DNA of 64,000 bases from Bugula neritina (lineage: Eukaryota > Bryozoa > Gymnolaemata > Cheilostomatida > Bugulidae), in the NCBI GenBank assembly GCA_964035545.1, contig OZ037767.1:11451081-11515080 (forward strand). The letters run 5' to 3'. Position 1 is the first letter of the stretch, and each line of letters starts with the position of its first letter. Below the pieces are notes generated by a model. It was not told the DNA's origin, did not search any database, and saw only the letters and a list, made by a program, of their open reading frames with translations. Both the position numbers and the translations under genes were made by a program. Below, piece by piece: positions 34,101 through 45,385 of the stretch.

Positions 34101-37100
34101 AGTGATGTGTTTGTTTTGTGGTTGAAAGGTGCTCTTCATTTTATGCTGGCTGAAAAGGTACATGGTATCGGCCACTAGTTATTGCCTGCCATACAGCTAC
34201 ATGCTGGTACCTGGCACACATTGCCAGTGTTTTTTCTTTCTGTTCTGTGTATTTAAGTAGCAGACGAATCCTAATTAGACTGTGTCCTGGTTATTCTAGT
34301 CATCACCTTATCTACATATAGCCATTACTTTAATTTATGTCACACTTGCAGCCCACTGAATTTATTGTTGAGAAACTCAAAGTTGTCTACTCGTTGTAAT
34401 TTCAGACAAAGCTAGTGAAGATATTGGCAAAGTGCCCAGTATATTTCACAGTCCCAGTTTTAATCTCTCAGATATTCAGGTTTTCCAGACAGTTTTCCCC
34501 TGGTATGATATTGAGTCCTCTAAACCTCAGTCTAAGAAGCTTCACCAAGAGAAGGTAACTCCAAGAACGCACTAATAATTTCTTTCACTTGATTCAATAC
34601 CGTTATTTAGTCGTGTTTTAGTAATTTTATAGAGCTGTAGGTTGTACTGGTGTGTAATTTAATATAACACAGTTTCATGTACCACCTGCTAGCAATAATA
34701 TTGCACTTTGTAGTGTAATATTACTTGTTCTATGCATGCTTCAGAATAAAGTTGTAAATATAGTTTGACCTAATGTTGTCAAAATTACTGTTTATAGTTG
34801 AGCCATTATCTGGACATCATAGAAGTTCAAATAGCGAGACAAGTAGCTCTAAAGTCCGATGCCTTCTTCCATATAATGTCTTCACACGAGGAACTACAGT
34901 CCAGGCTCGGTGGCGCCACTTCCTCCATAGCAGTGCTACGTGACAAGGTATGTTAGTCATGGTGTATTATAAACATGGCAATACAACCTATAGGGAGTGT
35001 TAGAGTACTTATTATTGCTTTGTTTACAAGGAATTGCAGTGTGTGGAGTGAACAAGGTAGTGAACATAGCTTGACAATTGTACAATTAAAATACTAGCAT
35101 TGTCTGTCTGTTTAATTTCATCAACATGGTATTTAGAAAAAAAACATTATAAAAGCAAAGGCATTTATGATGAGGCCCAATGCACTATAGCATAGCCAAT
35201 CCTACGCTATAGCCTAGCTAGTCATATGCTATAGCCTAGCTATTCATACTCTATAGCCTAGCTAGTCATACGCTATAGCCTAGCTATTCATACTCTATAG
35301 CCTAGCTAGTCATACGCTATAGTTTAGCTATTCATATACTATAGCCTAGCTAGTCATACGCTATGGTCTAGCTATTCATACACTATAGCCTAGCTATTCA
35401 TACACTATAGCCTAGCTAGTCATATATTATAGCCTCGCTAGTCATACACTATAGCCTAGCTATTCATATACTATAGCCTCACTAGTCATACACTATAGCC
35501 TAGCTATTCATGCGCTATTGCCTAGCTAGTCATATGCAAGCTGATATGAGCTGAAAGCAACTCTTTCTGGAAAACATACAAACTGAACCACCTATTTCAG
35601 CAAGAAAAGCATTGGTTTTAAGCTTATGAAATATTTGAATTTGTGAATGAAGTTCAACTTATTTTGAGTTTTCAGTAAAACACTTGGCTTAAATATTTTA
35701 GGTCAACAGAGTCTAATGTTGGGTTTTTAGTTTCATTTTTCAGACCTGCAAGCAGTAAAACTTGTTGAGATATGCCGAGTCATTTTATATTCAGAAAGCA
35801 TACTTTAATGTGTACCGTAGTGTGTGTAATTTAGTGTGTGTACTGTAGTATGTGTAATTTAGTGTGTGTACTGTAGTATGTTTTATTTTAATATGTGTAA
35901 TTTAGTGTGTGTAGTATAGTTTTGTCATTGTTTATACTCTTCAGATGAAAGAGTTGAACGTTTCCCTAGTCAATGAACCACTGAAGATGTTAGTCACTAG
36001 AAGAAAGAAACAGAGACTACAGATGGTTACTCGTAAAGTCAGTGGTTACTCTCTACTCACTACTCACTACTCTCTACTCACTACTCTCTACTGACCACTC
36101 TCTACTCACCACTCTATACTCACTACTCTCTACTCTCTACTCACCACTCTATACTCACTACTCTATACTCACCACTCTATACTCACCACTCTATACTCAC
36201 TACTCTATACTCACCACTCTATACTCACCACTCTATACTCACCACTCTATACTCACTACCTCATAGTCAATACTCTATACTCACTGCTCCATACTCTCTA
36301 CTCTATAAGAATATTTATATGATCTTGTGTGGCAACATAATGTTAAGTTTGATTTGTGTACAAATAACCAGTTATTCCAAAATACATTTGATTTTTATTA
36401 TAATACTGACCCATTTGTAGTTGAAGTTAATGGCCACGCTGCACCAGACACAGCCCACTGTGCAACAGCTCCTATCAAGCAGTGACTACGTGGGTGCCCT
36501 TGACATTATCAGCACCGCACAGGAAGTGCTGGCTAAAGAACTTACCGGAATACGTAGTTTCAAGTACGCTAAGTCCCGGCTTTACTTCGTTCGTTTTCAT
36601 GGGATGCTGAAATTGCTCACCTGTGGTGCCTATTGCTTCAAAACCAGTTGGATATTTCCTATCAAGTTTGTTTTGTAGGCATCTTGGGTCACAGCTGTTG
36701 GAGTTAGAAAAGGCGATTAATGTTATAATAGGAAATGAATTCAATGCATTTATTACCAAAGACTTAAATAGACCTCTTGATGATGGGGATGAGGCTATTG
36801 ATGAGGTATTTACTATATGCATATGTTAAGCTACAGAGCAGCTGCGCTGTTAGCATACTATATAACTCACTCAAACTTATAGTTACTATCCCTGTGAGAA
36901 GAACCCTTGATGGAAAGGTTTGTTAAATTAGGCTAAGGACTTATGGCACAGGAGCAATCATGACTGGATGCTTTTCCTAACATCACTGATGGCCTCTACT
37001 AGAGTTTGAACCCATGACTTTGTGTCTACTAAGTCAGTGCTCTAACTCCTAGACCAGCGCTGCTGATGGTGGAATATGCTACACTATGATGTGATGAGTC

Positions 37101-40100
37101 ATCATCAGGGGTGACTCGCCTTTGGTCTCGTGACCCAGTTCTGGTCTGATGACTCACTTCTGATGACTCACCACTCACTTGATATTCCTCATCTGAAATT
37201 AAAAGCATGGATAAAAATATTGGCTCTGCTAACTTTATGTTCTTATTTCTTTCATTTGTCTATTAGTGCCTCAAAAGTTGGAGGTTGGATTCTACTCTCA
37301 CCTTTTCTCACATTTTAACCCTGAGCTTTTCACTGCTATTTGCAAGAAATGATTCGTGTTACTCAATGTCATTTTTGGGTGTATTGTAGCTTCTAATGTA
37401 TACTATATCTGTTATAGCAAGGAAACCAACTCTAGATTTTAAAATGCCTTTTTTAGGACAAGTTGACTGCTGTCTTCATGGGGTTGCTACGACAACAGTC
37501 TATCAACTTTATTAGCATATGCAGAGAGGAATGCTTTGCAACTATAAAAGCTATTGTTAAGCAGGTATGTAGATATCAGGTGTATATTTTATAATGGTTT
37601 TTTCTAGTCGTGCTGGTGTGAAGACCACACATTATGCTAGAAAATTCTACAAAAACATTGATTATTATGCTGTGGTTTAACATTTACTTCTGCATTATAC
37701 CTATTTGTTCAGAGATTTGCCATGTTATCCTACTGATGTTTTTGTAGTCTGTGATATCGTACGTTTCCGCTGCGGATACGGGTGCCTCAGAAAGCACTTC
37801 AGTAGCTGATCAGATGAGATTTCTCAACTTCAATAAGTGGCTGCTGCTTATGGAAGACATATTCAAGAATTTGTTGATAATTATTAGTAGGGTAAAGGTG
37901 GGTGTTTCACTTTACTATCTTGTAGTTACTAACTAATGTATTACTCTTTTGTAGTCACTAACTGATATATTACTATCTTGTAGTCACTAACTGATATATT
38001 ACTATCTTGTAGTCACTAACTAATATATTACTATCTTGTAGTTACTAACTAATACATTACTCTCTTGTAGTCACTAACTAATATATTACTCTCTTGTAGT
38101 CACTAACTAATATATTACTATCTTGTAGTCACTAACTAATATATTACTATCTTGTAGTTACTAACTAATATGTTACTATATTGTAGTCACTAACTGATAT
38201 CATGAAGATGTTGAGTCTGGAAGCTGCTGGAGTCTCTGGTACTGAAGCACTGGATGACGCTGACCAAGAACCTGATGGCGTGCTGCCTAAAACGTAAGTG
38301 TTGTTAGCGCAGTGCCTGCATGTCCTGTGCTAAAACTCACGCAAGTTTATAGTTGCTATCCCTGTGAGGAACCCCTGATGGAAAAGGGTTTTTGTTAAAT
38401 CGGGCTAAGGACTTCTTCAGATAAGGCTAAGGAGCAATTATGACTGGTTACTCTTCCTAACATCACCAATGGCCTTTGTCGGGTTCGAACTCATGACTTC
38501 ATGCTTGCTAGGCAAATGCTCTAACCCCCTAAACCACGGCTGCTCCCTGCTGTCCTGGGCTAGTCTGTAGTTATAATCTTTCAGCTCATATGTACAACTA
38601 GTGGTGTTGGTGCATCGCGGGTAGTATGATGTCATGTTATACTTTTATTATCTGTATAGCCAAACGAACATTTAGTTTGTCAAATTATTCATTTTTTTCT
38701 TGTATTTTTCTGACTTCAACATTTTAAAGTTTGTTTCAAATACCGCGTGAACAACTAAACATAGAAAATCATAATAAAATAATTTTAATTATCAACTTCC
38801 AAAGTTGTCTTCTTTTTTGAGTCATTGTTTTAGTAGGCACTTATAGGTATTTATGATAATGTAGTGCAATAACTTGTTTTGTTTAGAAATAAGAAATTGC
38901 TAGCGGCGTTCCATCTTTATCATGTCTTTCATAAAAGCATTAAAATAGCTTCTTTGTTTTCAGTCATATTCTCGTGTCAAGAAGAAATACTACATAACTT
39001 GCATGTGTTAAAGGGCCTGACCTTTAACCTCTAATGTTTTAGCACCAATGCATCTGAGGGTCAAACAATTATAACAGAGATGTTGGCGCATAAAATCTGC
39101 CAAGAGCTGAGGGAGATGTTGATAAAGATTTGTGAACACGCTAATGAACGAGCATCCAAGGTTATCAACGCTCGGTCTAAGGTGTGTGAAGTCGTCCTCT
39201 TTATTTATTTCTACCAGACGATGTATGCGAGTTTTTACTATAATGCAAGAAGCTGTCATCTATTCTTTGAGGCAGGAAACTCACTTTCATGCTCTACTTA
39301 CTGTCTGGGAAAAATTGAATCCGTGTAAACATCGGGTCAAATGGAGCGGATTCTTGCTATCAAAAACTTTGCATATGCGAAAATGAAGTTCTTTTGTGTG
39401 GATTTCATGCTTTAAAATTGCTTAATAGACACTGCAAATAATTTCTCCGGCAGTAGTCGAATTGGGTGATCACTATTTAACGAGCCCCCTTTTCGCAGTT
39501 CAGTTTTACGTTATTTTAATTAGTTCTGCATTATTGAAAATAGCAAGTGAAATTTCAAGATGAAATAATGTATAGCGTGAGTTAGTAAAGTCGTTGACAA
39601 ACACAATTGGCAATTCTAGTTTCATTCTTGCTGACAATGTATTATGTGTGGCAGGTAAATCCCGCAAGTATATGGTTTAGCGCACTGAATTCTGCTCAAT
39701 ATGGCCCTAGCCTAACAGCTTTTTTACCTGCAAGAATGATGTATTGTAGGACATGTTCATCGAGAAGTTATCATCTCATGATTTCTTTTCCCTTATGTCT
39801 TCGGTTGAGAGATTCGCCAAGTCATGTGACCAGCTGTGTACTTCTAGAATATCTACCAACTCGGTGAGGGGCTGCTTGCAGGGCTACAGCATACGATTCA
39901 TTAACAAGTTTCACGAGGAGCGGAAAAACAAGTTGAGGTGAGTATTTCAGAGTAGTCGCTGAGTTCACTTCACATCAATTAAATTAGGTAATCTAGTCTG
40001 ACCAGTTCCTTTTCTGAAATTTGTATTACCGAAGTGTGTGTTATGCTATACAATGTACTCCAAAGTTTTTGTGCCTATTTTTCTAGTAGTGTTGACAGTA

Positions 40101-43100
40101 ATAGCGTTGTTTCACGTAATATCAGCTTCACATCACAATAAGTATTACCTTGTTTTTAATAATATATATAAAATACTATTATTACCTTATTCTAACATCC
40201 TATATGTAACATTATACAATTTTCACCTTTTTATTACATCTTATGTCTTATTTACTATTTAAAAGACTCTCCTTCTAAGAGAAGTAAAGAATTTCGGCTC
40301 ATAATTATTATCCAGACTTGATATAACAAAGATCAAAATGTGCTGCATTTTGTAGCAAATTTTAGCAACCTACGGTTTGATTGCTAGATGTTTTAATAAA
40401 CTGTCCAATTTCTAGTTTACTGCTCGACAATGAGAGGTGGCGAGCTGGGGAAATTCCTAGAAACCTTCAAGCCTTAGTCACTCACTGTGAGTTGTGCGAG
40501 CAGTTGACGAGCGTTCCCGATGAGACCATCACAGTTGAGGCTGGACCTCCGCTATACCACTTGCTTATCTCTAATCAACACTTTGTCATAGTCGGGTAGG
40601 CTGTGAACTTTGCTAGTTCGCCTAAGTCACATTCTGTGAAATTATAAAATACTACAGAAAACATAGGGAAATAAGATTTTTAAAAATATTTGTACTAATG
40701 TCAAATCAGTGTTTTTCTTATCAAAGTTTACTTTCTTGCGAAAATTTTCTAATGTGTGAGTTTTAAGCAGCAACAAAATTTCTCTTTCATTCTTTTAACT
40801 CTTTGCTTCCCTCAAGTTCGTATAGTTGATGATTTCTAATACACTGTGCTATTTTTAGAACTGCTGTCTCCCTACTTATGATGATCCTGGAGTATTGTAC
40901 ATGCGTCGAGGATCTGCCCAAGTCAGCACCCGACATTCTCACCAAGTTCATAGAATTGTTGAAGGTATGCACACCCATTCAGTCTCTCACAACTTGTTAC
41001 TATATTCTCTTGTTATTGTTTAGTGTTTCAATACTTGTTATTCTTGAAAGTTGTCATTCCATTTAAAATATAATTGTGAGTCACAACTTATTCAATAGTC
41101 ATTTGTTAGTTGTATTTTCTTCTGTTACGAATTTTTGATGATAGTTTCCTGGTTTAGACGTTCAGTCATAACTATTTTGCTATTGCATATGTTGGTTTTC
41201 TCTTGAGTATTCATACTGTTACTCTTTCAGCTATTCAATTCACGTTCCGCTCAGCTGGTTTTGGGTGCAGGTGCCTTGCAATTAGTCGGTTTAAAGACAA
41301 TCTCAGCTAAAAATCTTGGTATGTTGCATTTATTAATCAACATTTATTATTGTGTAATTTCTTGTCCATAGTGCTATTCAACATCCTATTTTAACATTGA
41401 AGAATCCCTGACACACTTCACTTATACAGTACTAAAGTATTCGTATATATGTTAGTTTTCATTTGCATACTGTTTTAAGGTTGTATGTCTAAACAATTTT
41501 GTTATATTATGAGTTTTCTGAGAGTATGTACTGAAATTATTTGGGATGTCTGATCGCTTGGAAATGAAATTTTTCGTCGGCTTTGACTATACCGCTACTA
41601 TAAAACTTATAGTTACCATGCTATTGTTAGCTGCTGCACTGCACAACCGAAACACCAATATGGCTTGAAAGTTCAAACTTTAAACTTTCAAGCCATCTCA
41701 CTGATTATGCTGTGCAATGCAGCAGCTAACAATAGCATGCAATGAAAGTTAGCTATAATTAGTATAAGTTTTATAGTACTGGTATAGTCAAAGCCGACCA
41801 AAAATTTTATTTCCAAGCGATCAGACATCCCAAATCATTTCAGTACATACTCGCTCAAAATTCATTATAAAACAAAATTGTTCAGGCATCCAACCTTAAA
41901 ACAGTATGCAAATGAAAACTAACATGTATAAGAACATTGTAATACTGCATAAGTGAAGTGTGTCAGAGATTCTTTAAGGAATTTTATTTTTGTTGGCACA
42001 CTAGCTCATTTACTGCAAAATTGTGGTTGTATGAACAGCAACAAATATAGACTAAACTAAAGTTTAAGGATACTTTTTAATTATTTTGGTTCATGTTGCA
42101 ACTTAGTATAATGTCAATGCAATCATTACTTGGTGTGCTAAACAAAAAGTAATAAAATGATAATACTTTAGGATAAAAGAATAATGTATTACATACGATA
42201 GTATTCAAGGGAAACAACTTACAATGTATATTTGTACTATATTAGCTTCATAAAGCACCCTCAGTGAGCAGTTCAAAATTTCACCTCAACTGTTTCTGTT
42301 TTCATATTGTTTCAATTTTTCAGATTAACACTAAAGTTACAAAATATCTCATTGAAACCCCTTCTTGTACAGGTTTTAAATAAACATAGCTCTATTACAT
42401 GTGAGATGTCTATTGTATCAGTGTGTGCCCCTAAGCTGTGTGGCAATATATGAAAACACAACCCATACATATAACTTACCTACATCATTAAGTACTGTGC
42501 AAAGTGTGTGCTTTGGTGATTGTATGTTTTATATTGTCCTGTCTTCATAATATTATTTCTAACTGCAATTCTTTTGTCTAATTGCAGTCACAACTATATC
42601 TCCACTAATATTTTTTATCGTATAAAACTTAAGTGGGTTTATAGTCGGCATCGCTGTGATAACCCTGATGGAAGGGGTTTTTAAAAGTGAGCTGAGAATA
42701 TGTTTTCTACCGTGACAAAGGAGTAATTATGACTGAATGTTTTTCTTAACATCACCTTACATCGCCTTTACTGGGATTCAAACTACTGATCGTGTGTATA
42801 CTAAGCCACTAGACCACAGCTACTCCCAGTAACACTTATATTATTATTACACTACTTCCTGTGTTATGATGCAGCGTTACTGCAGAGAAGCCTGGAGATG
42901 GTCATACACTACCTGCCTCTGATACGGCAGCAGTTCATAGTGTACCTGGCGGAGAGTAAAGCTGTCCTACTCAGACATTTAGACTCGGTAGTAGACGACT
43001 ATAAGCAGCACGCGAGAGTCGTGAGAGACAAACTGAGAGAGATTGCTGCCGGCATGATTCACTCCTGTGTTAACCAGGTAACTCTTCTTCTGTCAGCGTA

Positions 43101-44564
43101 CACAGTCGTCTGTCAGCGTACAGTACTCTGTCAGTGTGACGTCCTCTGTCAGCATACAGTATTCTGTCAGCGTACAGTTTTCTGTCAGCGTACAGTCTTC
43201 TGTCAGCGTACAGTATTCTGTCAGTGTACAGTACTCTGTCAGTGTGACGTCCTCTGTCAGCGTACAGTATTCTGTCAGCGTACATTTTTCTGTCAGCGTA
43301 CAGTACTCTGTCAGTGTGACGTCCTCTGTCAGCGTACAGTACTCTGTCAGCGTACAGTACTCTGTCAGCGTACAGTACTCTGTCAGCGTACAGTATTCTG
43401 TCAGCGTACAGTATTCTGTCAGTGTATACTCAGAGTGTGTATACAGCATTGCACATGATCAGCTAATCTCCAACTGAACAGCTTCTGCTTGACTTAGTAT
43501 AGAGTGGCACCTGGCTGTGTCTCCTTGTTTATTCTAATAGTTGTACCGAGTTTAAGTTGAAATGCACTATTAAGCTGTTGGAAGAACTTTTTTGTTTTTT
43601 TTTCTAAACCTTTCCACGTTTCAGTTTTGAAGCAAGTATTGTTTGATGTATTGCCTTATAATCTAATTGCCATTTACCTGTATCATGTGTTATGGAGGCC
43701 ATATATTTATTCTCATTTCCTTTTGTGATTTCAAGTGGGAAATCCGACCTCCCATGCCCTCACTCTGCTTCAGAACTCTATGTAAGCAGATGAAAAAGTA
43801 TCATGAAGCTATTTGTGATGTAATAGAACCAACACAGTTGCAGGTATATTACAACACTCTGGAAAATACTTGATATGCAATATGCTTTTGTTTCGACTCG
43901 TCAAAAATCTTTTTATGCATAATTTTAAAATTTTGCAGAAATTTCATTCAATGTTGAATTTAGAATTTGATTAAAACAGTATTAGAAAATTGGTGCTCCT
44001 TTTGGGTTGTGTTCTCTCTTCCACATGCATCTATACCAGTGTCTCCTTCTCTACTGTAGCAACTGTTCAGAGATGTCAATGCTATGCTAAAATCTAAGCT
44101 AAAAGATCGACTTATGGCTCTTGGTATAACAATTCTTACTGGACCTCAGCAAGGGTGGGTAAATTTCCCGCAAGTAAATTGACTAAGTTGTGCGAATGCA
44201 CCAAGTCTAGTACTGTAGTACATCCATATAGCATGCCATTTCATAAGTTTTACACTCACCTATTGCCTATGTTGGATACAAACATAAATCTTCAGCTAGT
44301 GTAGAGTTTTGAAATATTTTGTGAACTGTTAAACGACATCTTGACACTAGAATCAATTGAGTTCTGTACTACTTGGCCTCACTGTGATCATCTGTTGATG
44401 CATAATACAGAAATATGTTATAACATATAACTTATTTACTTCACAGACTCATCATGTCGGATATAGCTTATTTCACCGAAAATGTGTCTACGTTACAGTC
44501 TGGACAAACCAAGTCTGCCATTACTCTGTCCCTTACACTCAATGACATCATTATATCAAGGTGA
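31177..44564 (+). CDS. VPS54: VPS54, GARP complex subunit, complete, 21 exons
   Basis: Exons: 31177-31729, 32471-32526, 32995-33162, 33879-33969, 34406-34554, 34798-34947, 35945-36037, 36421-36563, 36679-36805, 37457-37564, 37748-37897, 38187-38293, 39043-39181, 39750-39937, 40416-40595, 40859-40964, 41231-41318, 42875-43077, 43736-43843, 44060-44154, 44447-44564 (TGA 44562-44564). All phases agree: 3120 nt, 1039 residues (human about 977). An in-frame Met eight codons upstream (31153) is possible. Signatures: NDPRPGRRQPDFFTKTWG, LKLMATLHQTQPTVQQLL, HLGSQLLELEKAIN, FINKFHEERKNKL, SLLLDNERW, LVLGAGALQLVGLKTISAKN. VPS54 acts with VPS51-53 in tethering endosome-derived vesicles at the trans-Golgi. 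Residues 19-88 hold zinc-finger-like Cys/His patterns (CQMC ... HLKMVH; C-x7-C ... HVSRYH) that human VPS54 lacks, as I remember it. Confidence 0.93.
32705..32985. repeat. TAGTA-type microsatellite, VPS54 intron 2
   Basis: About 280 bp of tagtatagtagtatagtat words, ending roughly 10 bases before the exon 3 acceptor (AG at 32993-32994). It replaces the usual pyrimidine tract except for ttctaatcct. Confidence 0.9.
33170..33340. repeat. About 19-20-bp tandem repeat, VPS54 intron 3
   Basis: Copies of tacgtctgcaccttgaa and tacgtctgcacctaata alternate, starting a few bases after the exon 3 donor. Confidence 0.85.
35190..35535. repeat. About 20-bp minisatellite, VPS54 intron 6
   Basis: About 16 copies of the type tatagcctagctagtcatac, alternating agtcat and attcat variants, so the array has a higher-order two-unit pattern. 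Confidence 0.9.
35815..35930. repeat. Short GT/TA-rich tandem repeat, VPS54 intron 6
   Basis: Three to four copies around tgtgtgtactgtagtatg just upstream of exon 7. Confidence 0.7.
36047..36300. repeat. ctctactcacta / ctctatactcac minisatellite, VPS54 intron 7
   Basis: About 250 bp of ctctactcac and ctctatactcac units, starting 10 bases after the exon 7 donor. Confidence 0.9.
36871..37068 (-). repeat. tRNA-derived SINE copy 1
   Basis: Read on the minus strand: a tRNA-like head with tagagcactgactta and a B-box-like ggttcaaactc, then the family tail with the aaacctttccatcaagggtt hairpin. It lies in VPS54 intron 9. Same family as 38,338, 42,636, 49,431 and 55,041. Confidence 0.75.
37915..38186 (+). 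repeat. 29-30-bp minisatellite made from the exon 12 acceptor of VPS54
   Basis: Nine imperfect copies of cttgtagtcactaactaata plus attactat. Each contains the real acceptor ttgtag and the first coding bases of exon 12 (TCACTAACTGATAT). The last junction, ttgtag at 38181-38186, leads into the true exon. Confidence 0.9.
38338..38547 (-). repeat. tRNA-derived SINE copy 2 (best preserved)
   Basis: On the minus strand the head reads gtggtttagggggttagagc (A-box-like) and, about 35 bases on, gagttcgaaccc (B box), as in a tRNA gene. The tail holds aacatcacc-type sequence on the plus strand and an aacccc...gggtt hairpin. VPS54 intron 12. Not a functional tRNA gene: the stem pairing is lost. Confidence 0.8.
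41400..41974. repeat. 575-bp foldback palindrome, VPS54 intron 17
   Basis: The two halves are inverted copies of about 285 bases with roughly 90% identity by eye. Outer ends: aagaatccctgacacacttc and its inverse gaagtgtgtcagagattctt. Centre at about 41,680: gcttgaaagttcaaactttaaactttcaagc-type symmetry with almost no loop. Probably a foldback transposon or an inverted duplication of one. Confidence 0.9.
42636..42827 (-). repeat. tRNA-derived SINE copy 3
   Basis: Minus-strand head with gtggtctagtggcttag and a decayed B box, and the tail hairpin aaccctgatggaaggggttt on the plus strand. VPS54 intron 17, shortly before exon 18. Confidence 0.7.
43078..43430 (+). repeat. 18-bp minisatellite at the start of VPS54 intron 18
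   Basis: About 19 copies of gtcagcgtacagtactct and variants, starting 18 bases after the exon 18 donor. The unit is six codons and the exon 18 frame stays open through the whole array (Cys-Gln-Arg-Thr-Val-Leu repeats) to TGA at 43456-43458. Confidence 0.9.
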
Positions 44565-45385
44565 TCTGGGCCTTGCTGAATGGCAGTCACCTTAGTCTAT
44601 TTTACCTTCTATTAAATCATCTCTCTTACACTTCCATAAACATTTTAATCAAAGATTCTAGTGAAGCTAGTAGTTTAAACTATTATTTCTATCTCTGACA
44701 TATATTATAACTATACTGTAGTGTCACAATTATTTTCATACAGCCATTTTATTGTTTTGAGATAGGATATATGATATAGTAAACAGCTCACATTTTGTAT
44801 TAGTGTACATAGCTATTTATTACCTAGAATGCAGTATTTTGAGAAACTTTATCAAGTTGATACAGCTAGTCATAATTTCTTTCATTTCATTTAATAGACT
44901 AGAAAAGACTGTGTTGTATTTCAATGTGTATTTACTTTATATTGTACAGAAAGTATATTCTAATATATTATTTACATGTATTACATTAATAGCTTAAACT
45001 ACATGTGGTGCTGTACAATTTATGGTACATAACTTACTTGATACAATATACCAAGTAACCCAACAAAACACTGTACTCGCATAAAGGCCTGGTCTATGTT
45101 GTTTGTAATACTAATACAGCTACTCCAACTACATGATTTATAGATTGGGAAAATATTCTTGTGGAACAAAATATTTTTAAATTCAGCAAATAAAATTCCA
45201 ATTATAAATTATATTTACAAAAATTAGAGCTTTGATCTCTAGTAACACTGTCTCAACCTTCCAGTTCTCCTATAGCACCCAGTATAAGTAAACCAGATAG
45301 AAACAAGAACAATTCCAATATAGAATAAATATATCACAGCACGTTACGTCATCTTCAGAAAACTGAATCAGGAACGTGCTAACAT
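44565..45385. other. Convergent 3' intergenic region between VPS54 and RCOR
   Basis: About 820 AT-rich bases holding both 3' UTRs. Plus-strand AATAAA occurs near 45,187 and 45,325. Minus-strand AATAAA (plus tttatt) occurs near 44,750 and 44,813. If these are used the two transcripts overlap. No other gene seen. Confidence 0.5.

Noticed and set aside
35190-38186. Possible CRISPR array
   Set aside because: Units are directly adjacent with no unique spacers, in a eukaryotic intron; these are minisatellites.
38338-38547. tRNA gene
   Set aside because: A and B boxes are visible, but acceptor and anticodon stems do not pair and similar diverged copies recur, so it is a SINE.
43093-43477. Minus- and plus-strand frames of YCTLTE or VSVQYS repeats
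   Set aside because: Shadows of the 18-bp array in VPS54 intron 18.
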